This document shows positions 57,440 through 64,000 of a stretch of DNA of 64,000 bases, piece by piece. The stretch comes from Actinopolyspora biskrensis (GTDB taxonomy: Bacteria; Actinomycetota; Actinomycetes; Mycobacteriales; Pseudonocardiaceae), in the NCBI RefSeq assembly GCF_013408175.1, contig NZ_JACBYW010000007.1:1-64000 (forward strand), written 5' to 3'. The notes beneath the pieces are model-generated. The model was not told the origin of the DNA. It worked only from the letters and a program-made list of their open reading frames with translations, and did not search any database. Numbering within the stretch: position 1 is the stretch's first letter; each line of letters opens with the position of its first letter. The position numbers were made by a program, and so were the translations under genes.

Positions 57440-57570
57440 CTTGCTTGGCGGTGCGGGTGGCGGAACCTCTCGCGGGCTCTCGCTCCGGGTGCCCGACATC
57501 GAGTAGCCACCTACGCCACGTCGGGCCTTCCTCGCGAGAGCACCGCGGGAGAACCCGCGGCGGTGCCGAC
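57440..57570. repeat. Dispersed repeat A, copy 5
   Basis: Contains GGTGGCGGAACCTCTCGCGG, GTGCCCGACATCGAGTAGCC, CCACGTCGGGCCTTCCTCGC, GAGAACCCGCGGCGGTGCCG. It sits between cydB and cydDC and interrupts the operon. The long frame of cydDC runs through it but starts later. Confidence 0.75.
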
Positions 57571-57660
57571 TGCTCGGTTGGTTGTACGCGGCTGCGCCGC
57601 TTTGAAACCAGGCCGGAGCCGCTGTGCGGGACCGCCAGGAAAACGTTTGAGGAGGGGCGG

Positions 57661-60600
57661 TTGAGAATTCCGAACCCCGTGCGCCCCCGAACGGGAGACG
57701 CCGATCCGTCCGCGCTGAGCAGCGGCCCGCTCGGGGCGCTGCCGCACCTGTCCGCGTCGACCCGCCGCGCGCTCGCCGCGTCCGGACTGCTCGCCCTGGT
57801 GAACGCGCTGGCACTCGTGGTGCAGGCGTGGGCGCTGGCGAGCTCCCTGGCCGATGTGGTCCTGCGCGGCTTCGGAGCGGACGGGATCGCGCCCCGGCTC
57901 GGCGTGCTCTGCTGCGCGGTGCTGGCGCGAGCCGTGCTGAGCTGGGCGACCGAGAGCGTCTCGGCGCGGGCCGCCGCGGGCGCCAAGGAGGAGTTGCGGG
58001 CCCTGCTGCTGGACTCGGCGCTGCGGCGCGGTCCGGAGTGGATAGACGGGTACGGCGCCGCCGAACTGACCACACTGGCCACCAAGGGGCTGGACTCGCT
58101 CGACGCCTACTTCACCAGGTACCTGCCCGCCCTGGTGACCGCCGCGGTCGTCCCCCCGGTGATCGGAGCGCGGATCCTGGTGGCCGACTGGCCCGCTGCC
58201 GTGACGATCCTGCTCACCGTCCCCCTGATCCCGCTGTTCGCCTGGCTGGTCGGGCGCTACACGGAAGGCCGGACCAAACGTGCCGCCGACTCCCTGCAAC
58301 GCATGTCCGGCCACCTGCACGAACTGGTGCGCGCGCTGCCGGTGCTCACCGCCTTCGGCAGGGCGAAGGCCCAGGGCGAGGCGGTGCGCCGGGTCAGCGA
58401 GCAGCACAGGCGCCGGGGGGTGAGCACCCTGCGCATCGCCTTCCTGTCCGCGCTGGTGCTGGAGCTGTGCTCCTCGCTCTCGGTGGCGCTGGTGGCCGTC
58501 GGCATCGGGATGCGGCTGGTCTCCGGAGAGCTTCCCCTGGAAACGGGGTTGCTGGTGCTGGTGCTGGCGCCCGAGTGCTACCTGCCGCTGCGCGCGGCCG
58601 GAGCGGCCCACCACGCCAGCGAGGACGGGCTGGAAGCGGTGCGCCGCGTCGAACTGGTCCGCGCCGAACGCCCGCGCGGGCCCGAGCGCGAGCCGGGAGC
58701 GCGGCGGTGGCCGGACGAGTGGCCCGCCGACGCGCGGCTGTCCGTGAACGGGCTCAGCGTGCTCCGGCGCGGAACCAGCACCCCCGACGGCCTGAGCTTC
58801 ACCGCCGGACCCGGCGAGATCCTGCGCCTGGAAGGCTTCGCCGGGATCGGACCGAGCGGAAGCGGCAAGTCCACCACGATCGCCGCGCTACTCGGATTCG
58901 TCACCCCGGACAGGGGGAGCCTGCACTACGGCGGGGTCGAGATAGACGACCCCGCCGCGGACCGGTGGCGCTCGCTGCTCGCCTGGATCCCGCAGCACCC
59001 CGTGTTCTCCGGGGGAACCGTCGAGGACGAACTGCTGCTCGCCGTGACCGACCAGCCCGCGGGAACATCGGCCCACCTGGAGCGGGCGCTGGACTCCTCA
59101 GGGGCCGGGCACCTGCGGAACCGCCCGGTCGACACGCTGTCCACGGGGGAACGTCAGCGGGTGGCGGTTGCCCGTGCGCTGCTGCGGCTGCGCGGCGGTG
59201 CCCGGATCCTGCTGGCCGACGAGCCCACCGCGCACCTCGACACGGCCACGGCGGGCCGGGTCGAGACCGCGATTCACGAGGCGGCCTCGGCAGGGGCCGT
59301 GGTCGTGCTGGCCAGCCACCGGAGGGCGAGCCCGCGGTCCCGAGAACCGGAGGCGCGCGAGCACGAGGCCGCGGGTGCCCCGGAAGGGGAGCTCCACGGG
59401 GGAGCGCGGCTCCGCGACCTGGTCACCGCGCGCGGTCTCGGAGGTGCCGGGCTGGGAGTGCTCTCCCTGATGTCGGGGGTGGCGCTGACCGCGACCTCCG
59501 CGTGGTTGATCGCGCGGGCGGCGCAACAGCCACCGGTGCTGACCCTGAGCGTCGCGGCGGTGGGGGTGCGCACCTTCGCGCTCTCGCGCGCCGTGCTGCG
59601 CTACACCGAAAGGCTGCTCACCCACGACGCGGCGTTCCGGCTCGCAGGGGGGCTGCGCCGCGCGCTCTGGGAGGGGCTGGTGCGGCTGGGACCTGCCCGG
59701 GCGGCCGCGCTCGCCAGGGGTGAGGGGGCCGCCAGGCTCGTGGACGACACGGACACCGTGCGCGACCTCGTTCCCCGCGTGTTCGTGCCCCCGCTGATCG
59801 CGGCGGGCGTGGGTGGTGGGGCCGTCGTGCTGCAGGCCCTGGTGCTGCCCTCCGCCGGAGCGCTGCTCGCAGTGGCACTGCTCGCGGCCGGGCTCGCCGG
59901 TCCGGCGGTGGCGCTCGCGGTGCAGCGCCGTGCCGCGGCCGCCGTCGCGGAGGGACGGCGCGAGGTTTCCACACGTGTGCTGGGGCTGCTGGAGGCCGCG
60001 GCCGAGCTGCTGTCGTTCGGGGCCGCGGGCTCCCGCAGGGCCGAGCTCGCCGAGGCGGACTCGGAGCTCGCGGCCAGAGCCAGGCGCGTGGCGGCGGGAG
60101 AGGGAGCGGCCGGGGCGGTCGTCACCCTGTTCATGGGGACCGCCGTCGTCGGCTGCACCGCCCTGGCCGCGCGTGCCGTGGCTCGGGGCGGGCTCGCCCC
60201 CGAGCTCGCGCCGCTGCTGGCGCTGGTCCCGCTGGCCGCGACCGAGGCGGTGTCCGAACTGCCCGCGGCCGCCCAGCGGTGGCGACCGCTGCGGGCGGCC
60301 CGGGAACGGCTGGCCCCGCTGCTCGCGGACTCCCGCGGAACGGTCCCGGACGGTGCGGCGGACCGGGAGGGGACCTCCGGCGCACGCGCGGGCGGGTCGG
60401 CCCTCCCGAACGAGCCCACCGCCGCGGGCGAGGTGCGGCTGGACGGGGTGGACGTGCGCTGGCCCGGAGCTTCGGCCCCGGCGCTGCGGGAGGTGACGCT
60501 GCGCGTGCCACCGGGGACGCACGTGGCCGTCGTCGGCGAGTCCGGCCGCGGGAAGTCCACGCTGCTCGCGCTGCTGGCCGGGCTGCTGGCCCCCGAGGTC

Positions 60601-61110
60601 GGGACGGCGAACGCGGCCGGGCGGGTCTCCTGGTGCCCGCAGGACCCGCAGCTGGTGTCGACCACCGTGCGGGAGAACCTGCGGCTGGCCGACCCGGAGG
60701 CCGACGACGAGCGGATGGCGGGCGCGCTGCGCTCGGCGGCGTTGCCGGACTGGGCCGGACGGCTGGACGAGGTCCTCGGAACCGGCGGGACGCAGCCCTC
60801 CGGTGGCCAGGCGCGACGCCTCGCGCTGGCGCGGGCGCTGCTGGTGCCCGGCCCCGAGCTGGTGCTGCTCGACGAGCCGACGGCCCACCTCGACGTGGAC
60901 ACGGCCGACGAGCTCTCCACGAGGCTGCGCGACGAGCTGCGCGGGCGCACGGTCGTGCGAGTCACGCACAGGGAGTGCGAGGCCGCCGAGGCCGACCTGG
61001 TGCTGCGCGTGACGGAGGGCGGGCGCGTCGAGGAGGAAGGAGCCCCTGCCGAACGGGGGAGCAACGACGAACGCGGAGTGGGGAGGAACCGGACCGAGCC
61101 GTCCCTGTGA
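57661..61110 (+). CDS. cydDC: CydDC fusion: heterodimeric ABC exporter for cytochrome bd assembly
   Basis: 1149 aa from TTG 57661, chosen for GAGGAGGG five bases upstream. CydD half (1-575): six membrane helices, then a nucleotide-binding domain with GPSGSGKSTT, signature LSTGERQRVAVARALL and Walker B ILLADEPTAHLD. CydC half: second membrane part and NBD with GESGRGKSTL, PSGGQARRLALARALL and LVLLDEPTAHLDVDTADE. Both P-loops look intact. A few residues are inserted before the first P-loop (LRLEGFAGIGPSGSGKS), unlike the usual GEIVALVGPSGSG. In Streptomyces and relatives the two halves are also fused. It exports thiols and heme to mature cytochrome bd. Confidence 0.9.
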   Translation: MRIPNPVRPRTGDADPSALSSGPLGALPHLSASTRRALAASGLLALVNALALVVQAWALASSLADVVLRGFGADGIAPRLGVLCCAVLARAVLSWATESVSARAAAGAKEELRALLLDSALRRGPEWIDGYGAAELTTLATKGLDSLDAYFTRYLPALVTAAVVPPVIGARILVADWPAAVTILLTVPLIPLFAWLVGRYTEGRTKRAADSLQRMSGHLHELVRALPVLTAFGRAKAQGEAVRRVSEQHRRRGVSTLRIAFLSALVLELCSSLSVALVAVGIGMRLVSGELPLETGLLVLVLAPECYLPLRAAGAAHHASEDGLEAVRRVELVRAERPRGPEREPGARRWPDEWPADARLSVNGLSVLRRGTSTPDGLSFTAGPGEILRLEGFAGIGPSGSGKSTTIAALLGFVTPDRGSLHYGGVEIDDPAADRWRSLLAWIPQHPVFSGGTVEDELLLAVTDQPAGTSAHLERALDSSGAGHLRNRPVDTLSTGERQRVAVARALLRLRGGARILLADEPTAHLDTATAGRVETAIHEAASAGAVVVLASHRRASPRSREPEAREHEAAGAPEGELHGGARLRDLVTARGLGGAGLGVLSLMSGVALTATSAWLIARAAQQPPVLTLSVAAVGVRTFALSRAVLRYTERLLTHDAAFRLAGGLRRALWEGLVRLGPARAAALARGEGAARLVDDTDTVRDLVPRVFVPPLIAAGVGGGAVVLQALVLPSAGALLAVALLAAGLAGPAVALAVQRRAAAAVAEGRREVSTRVLGLLEAAAELLSFGAAGSRRAELAEADSELAARARRVAAGEGAAGAVVTLFMGTAVVGCTALAARAVARGGLAPELAPLLALVPLAATEAVSELPAAAQRWRPLRAARERLAPLLADSRGTVPDGAADREGTSGARAGGSALPNEPTAAGEVRLDGVDVRWPGASAPALREVTLRVPPGTHVAVVGESGRGKSTLLALLAGLLAPEVGTANAAGRVSWCPQDPQLVSTTVRENLRLADPEADDERMAGALRSAALPDWAGRLDEVLGTGGTQPSGGQARRLALARALLVPGPELVLLDEPTAHLDVDTADELSTRLRDELRGRTVVRVTHRECEAAEADLVLRVTEGGRVEEEGAPAERGSNDERGVGRNRTEPSL

Positions 61111-61176
61111 CTTTGCTCGTCTTTCACCGCCGCGCAGCGGACTCGGCGGGCCACGGGGCCTAGTCTCGTGGTTGTC

Positions 61177-62331
61177 ATGGATTCAACGCTGGCCAGGCGG
61201 ATGCTCGCGGCCTCGACCGAGATCACCCAGGCGGCTCTCGCCTCGGAGGACCCGGACGCCGTGCTCCCCCTGATCGTGCGCCGCGCCGTCGCGCTCACCG
61301 AGGCCGACCTCGGCCTGCTGATGGTCCGCGACGAGCAGGACAACCTCACGGTCGAGGCCTCCTACGTCGGCCCCCAGGCCGCGGGCCCGCCGACCGATCC
61401 CGTCGGCGCGGTGCTCTCCCCGCACTCGGCCGCCTCCCACGTCGCCCACAACGGGGTGCCGGTGGTCGTGGACGATCTCATCGACGACCCGCTGACCGCG
61501 CCCTACGTCCCCCGGGCGCTGCGCGTGTACGGCCCGTTCGCCGTGGCCCCCTTCGGCACCCGCGAGCGCCGCCTGGGGTCCCTGGCGGTCTACCGCAGGA
61601 GAAGCGCCGATCCCTTCACGAGAGTGACCGTCGACCTGCTGACCTCGTTCGCCGCCCAGGCCGGGCTGGCCCTGGTGCTGGCCGAGGGGTCGACGGCGCG
61701 ACAGCGCATCGCCGTCTACCAGGAACGGGAGTGGATCGCCCGTGACCTGCACGACGTGATCGTGCAGCGGCTCTACGGGGCGGGGGTGCAGCTGAACGTG
61801 CTGGGGCGCAGGCTGTCCGACCGGCTCGGCGACGAGGACGCGAAACGGCTCACCGACGTGACCGACCAGATCGACCAGACCATCGCCGAGGTCCGTGCCA
61901 CGGTGCGCACCCTCACCTCCTCCGACCCGGAACGGTCCGAGCAGCCTCCGGAACTGGCGGACTCGCTGCGTTCGGAGGTCCGCATCGCGGGGGAGCTGCT
62001 GGGCTGGTCCCCCGAACTGGAGCTGGACGGCGAGCTCGACGACGTGCCCGTCGTGGTGGCCGACCACGCGCGTGCCGCCCTGCGGGAAGCCCTGTCGAAC
62101 GTGGTGCGGCACTCCGGGGCCCGCGCGGTGTCGGTGCGGGTGCGCCGCACCGGAACGGGGTTGCTGCTGCGGGTCGTCGACGACGGATGCGGAATACCGC
62201 ACGACGTGAGCAAGCGCGGACTGCGCAACATGGAGGAACGCGCGGTGGCCGCCGGAGGGCACTGCACGATCGAGTCCTCACCGGACAGCGGGAGTGCCGT
62301 GACCTGGGAAGTCCCCCTGTCCGCGGGGTAG
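61177..62331 (+). CDS. DevS/NarX-type sensor histidine kinase with GAF domain
   Basis: 384 aa from ATG 61177; TAGTCT just upstream suggests a leaderless mRNA (GTG 61168 is in frame). GAF domain (about 30-165): LPLIVRRAVALTEADLGLLM and PFAVAPFGTRERRLGSLAVY. HisKA_3: YQEREWIARDLHDVIVQRLY with the phospho-His. HATPase: LREALSNVVRHSGARAVSVR, VVDDGCGIPHD and GLRNMEERAVAAGGHC. It has one GAF instead of the two in mycobacterial DevS. It stands next to the cyd genes and convergent to a DevR-like regulator, so redox or oxygen sensing is likely. Confidence 0.88.
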   Translation: MDSTLARRMLAASTEITQAALASEDPDAVLPLIVRRAVALTEADLGLLMVRDEQDNLTVEASYVGPQAAGPPTDPVGAVLSPHSAASHVAHNGVPVVVDDLIDDPLTAPYVPRALRVYGPFAVAPFGTRERRLGSLAVYRRRSADPFTRVTVDLLTSFAAQAGLALVLAEGSTARQRIAVYQEREWIARDLHDVIVQRLYGAGVQLNVLGRRLSDRLGDEDAKRLTDVTDQIDQTIAEVRATVRTLTSSDPERSEQPPELADSLRSEVRIAGELLGWSPELELDGELDDVPVVVADHARAALREALSNVVRHSGARAVSVRVRRTGTGLLLRVVDDGCGIPHDVSKRGLRNMEERAVAAGGHCTIESSPDSGSAVTWEVPLSAG

Positions 62332-62374
62332 TGGTCTTCGGCGGCTCGGGTTGCTCGGGTGGTTGCGTGGCGGC

Positions 62375-63010
62375 TCAGCCCCGGTGGCGGGCGTACCAGG
62401 CCGCGGCCTGGGTGCGGCGCTCCATCCCGAGCTTGGCCAGCACCGAGGTCACGTAGTTCTTGACGGTCTTCTCCGCCAGGAACAGCCGTTCCGCTATCTC
62501 GCGGTTGCTCAGCCCCTCCCCGATCAGTTCCAGCACGCGGTGCTCCTGCTCGGTCAGGTTCCCGAGCTCGTCGGGTTCGCCGCCGACCCCCTCGCGCAGG
62601 CGGTCCAACACCCTCCTGGTGGTCACCGGGTCCAGTAGCGAACGCCCCGCGGCCACCTCGCGCACGGCGTTGATCAGGTCGTGGCCGCGCACCTGCTTGA
62701 GCAGGTACCCCGAAGCCCCCACGTTGATCGCCCCGACGAGCGCCTGCTCGTCGTCGAAAGCCGTGAGCACCAGGCAGTGGGGTGGAGCGTCCGAGTCACG
62801 CAGCCTGCGACACAGATCGAGCCCGTCACCGTCCGGCAGGCGCATGTCGACGACGGCGACGTCCGGCCGGTCGGCTCCCGCGCGGACGAGGGCTTCGTCC
62901 ACTCCTCCGGCCTCACCGACGACCTCGACGTCCTCCTCGGTGTCCAGCAGGTCGCGCAGACCCCTGCGAACGACTTCGTGGTCGTCGACGAGCAGTACAC
63001 GTACCGGCAC
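62375..63010 (-). CDS. DevR/NarL-family response regulator
   Basis: 211 aa from ATG 63010. Receiver: VRVLLVDDHEVVRRGLRDLL, VAVVDMRLPDGDGLDLCRRL (phospho-Asp), CLVLTAFDDEQALVGAINVG, ASGYLLKQVRGHDLINAVRE (Lys). LuxR-type HTH: LTEQEHRVLELIGEGLSNRE, IAERLFLAEKTVKNYVTSVL, AKLGMERRTQAAAWYARHRG. The KTVKNYVTSVLAKLGM pattern is that of the DosR/DevR group. It converges on the GAF kinase at 61177, 43 bp apart, and is its probable partner. Confidence 0.9.
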   Translation of the reverse strand: MPVRVLLVDDHEVVRRGLRDLLDTEEDVEVVGEAGGVDEALVRAGADRPDVAVVDMRLPDGDGLDLCRRLRDSDAPPHCLVLTAFDDEQALVGAINVGASGYLLKQVRGHDLINAVREVAAGRSLLDPVTTRRVLDRLREGVGGEPDELGNLTEQEHRVLELIGEGLSNREIAERLFLAEKTVKNYVTSVLAKLGMERRTQAAAWYARHRG

Positions 63011-63106
63011 GCCCGCAACGCTACTGGCAAGGAAACCGTCGTGCGTCGGGCAGGGGCCCGGACGGCTGACGCGGCGCGCCCAGCCGGAACGGGCCGTTCG
63101 ACGGTG

Positions 63107-63631
63107 TCACCTGCCGGGCACGTGGCACTTGCCCTTCCGCCCCTTGCCGTTGCCGACGGCGTGATGGGTCTGCTCGGCCACCCGGTGCGCACCGTGCCGG
63201 GCCCGGTACCCGACCGAGGGCTTGCCCTTGGTGTCCACGGCCGTGGTGAGCAGCCCGCCCAGCAGTCCGAGATTCTTGAGGAAGTGTATTCGCTGGCCCG
63301 CCCGCTGCTCCGGGTCGGAGTACTCCCAGAAGGCGTGCCCGGCCAGCGTGGTCGGGACCAGACTGCAGCTGAGCAGCAGCGCGGAGAACCTGGGGAACTT
63401 GCCGAGCGCCAGCAGCACCCCCGCGCCGATCTTGACCCCGGCGTCGATCTTGACCAGCGTTTCGGTGTCGGTGGGGACCTGGTCGGGGAGAGTGCCCTGG
63501 ACCGGGGCGGTGGCACGTTCCACGACCGGGGCCGCGCCCTGGGCATGGCCCTTCGGGTCGCGGAACGCTCCGATGCCACCTTGGATGAAGACCGAGGCCA
63601 ACAACGGCCGCGCGAGCCTGCGGACCAACAT
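63107..63631 (-). CDS. DoxX-family membrane protein
   Basis: 174 aa from ATG 63631 (AGGAGG upstream). Starts MLVRRLARPLLASVFIQGGI then GAFRDPKGHAQGAAPVVERA, a pattern typical of the DoxX/DUF-type actinobacterial proteins. Membrane helices are around VFIQGG, IDAGVKIGAGVLLALG, FSALLLSCSLVPTTLAG and LKNLGLLGGLLTTAVD. The tail is basic (HAVGNGKGRKGKCHVPGR). It differs from the DoxX at 31665. Function is unknown, perhaps in redox stress. Confidence 0.82.
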   Translation of the reverse strand: MLVRRLARPLLASVFIQGGIGAFRDPKGHAQGAAPVVERATAPVQGTLPDQVPTDTETLVKIDAGVKIGAGVLLALGKFPRFSALLLSCSLVPTTLAGHAFWEYSDPEQRAGQRIHFLKNLGLLGGLLTTAVDTKGKPSVGYRARHGAHRVAEQTHHAVGNGKGRKGKCHVPGR

Positions 63632-63939
63632 CGGCGAACCTCCTGTAGCCGGCGACGTGTCGAGGTTACGCTCTCGGATCCTCACGCGCCCGACCGGAAG
63701 AGAGGGGCGGCGGCCCGGTTTGCCCGGGTGGTTGCGTGGGGGAACCCCAGCCGGGTCTCGCTGCGGGATCCTCGACATCGAGCAGGCATCACCCCACGTC
63801 GGGGCCGCCCTCGCGAGAGCCGTGACCGAGCCCCCGGCGGTGCCGGTCGATCGGGTGATCACAAGCGGCTGCACCGCTTGTTCGACGAGCGACGCAACCG
63901 AGCGAGCCCCGAGGACGAGAACCGCGGGCGGGGCGGGGA
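63632..63939. other. 308-bp gap with repeat A
   Basis: It holds the promoter of the DoxX gene and repeat A copy 6 (63721-63848). A short dyad (AAGCGGCTGCACCGCTT, near 63863) follows. No gene was seen. Confidence 0.5.
63721..63848. repeat. Dispersed repeat A, copy 6
   Basis: Contains GGTTGCGTGGGGGAACCCCA, CCTCGACATCGAGCAGGC, CCACGTCGGGGCC, CCCTCGCGAGAGCCG and CCCGGCGGTGCCGG. Several arm changes compensate each other, which suggests selection for pairing. Confidence 0.65.
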
Positions 63940-64000
63940 TCAGCGGCTGTGGGCCCGGACGAACACTTCGTCCCAGGCCGCGGCGACCTGCTTCGCGCAC
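63940..64000 (-). CDS. C-terminal end of a gene cut by the right edge
   Basis: On the minus strand an open frame enters at 64000, reads CAKQVAAAWDEVFVRAHSR and stops with TGA (63940-63942). It looks like a real helical C-terminus, but only 19 full codons are present, so no family can be named. Confidence 0.4.
   Translation of the reverse strand, partial: CAKQVAAAWDEVFVRAHSR

Noticed and set aside
57445-57660. N-terminal extension of the CydDC frame
   Set aside because: It runs through repeat A and lacks a ribosome site; TTG 57661 has GAGGAGGG upstream.
62336-62395. Seventh full copy of repeat A near the DevR-like gene
   Set aside because: Only the first arm (GGTTGCGTGGCGG) is present and it overlaps the coding end; counted as partial, not a copy.

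Overview
The window is GC-rich DNA from a mycelial, Pseudonocardiales/Actinopolysporales-type actinomycete. The pointers are frequent GTG/TTG starts and GTGA/ATGA overlaps, DUF3558, XRE-DUF397 and ESX-type genes, LytTR and DevR two-component systems, DasR- and IdeR/DtxR-like boxes, and a fused CydDC. The genus cannot be fixed from the sequence alone. No phage, plasmid replication gene, transposase or rRNA gene was seen.

Layout. 1-2700: accessory region with several small unknown genes, a duplicated gene end, a DddA/SCP1.201-like deaminase toxin overlapping an Imm1-type immunity gene, and a two-repeat CRISPR-like remnant. 2700-5290: secreted protein, chitin-type AA10 lytic polysaccharide monooxygenase with two DasR-like boxes, tRNA-Gly(GCC), PPOX flavoprotein. 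5487-15068: LytS kinase, S49 peptidase, LytTR regulator, small DUF485-like protein and sodium:solute symporter, then rhodanese, DUF4328 and DUF5926 genes. 15394-19087: secreted GH3 glucosidase, ferritin with iron boxes, membrane protein. 19261-29765: divergent polyol/tetritol catabolic cluster (polyol MFS permease, SDR, two HADs, two FGGY kinases, DhaK-DhaL kinase, RpiB isomerase, 2-hydroxyacid dehydrogenase).

30324-31619: candidate RiPP locus, made of a 28-residue peptide gene with a very strong ribosome site, a hairpin, and a SagB-type dehydrogenase. 31665-34580: DoxX/MarR pair with clear operators, D-aminoacylase. 34681-37955: lipoprotein, XRE/DUF397 pair, two small unknown genes. 38180-43305: ricin-type secreted lectin, SDR, arginine deiminase, CPBP protease, DUF2470 protein with a DtxR-like box. 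43652-47833: homogentisate breakdown (HmgA, an unknown protein, fumarylacetoacetase, IclR regulator). 47918-51392: ESX-associated polymorphic toxin operon ending in an ADP-ribosyltransferase. 51807-54509: secreted GH65 hydrolase. 54790-63010: cytochrome bd oxidase (cydA, cydB, fused cydDC) and a DevS/DevR-type pair. 63107-63631: DoxX protein. A gene is cut off at the right edge.

Between genes lie several dispersed repeat families not explained by any gene: a roughly 125-bp nested-hairpin element (six copies), a second element of about 60-100 bp (three copies), a 20-bp palindrome CCAGTTTTAGGCAAAACTGG (five copies), and two loci each with a pair of parS-like palindromes 43 bp apart. The best candidates for undescribed biology are the 28-aa peptide/SagB locus, the deaminase-Imm1 pair, the ESX-ART toxin operon and the repeat families. 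All assignments rest on reading motifs by eye; no database search was run.
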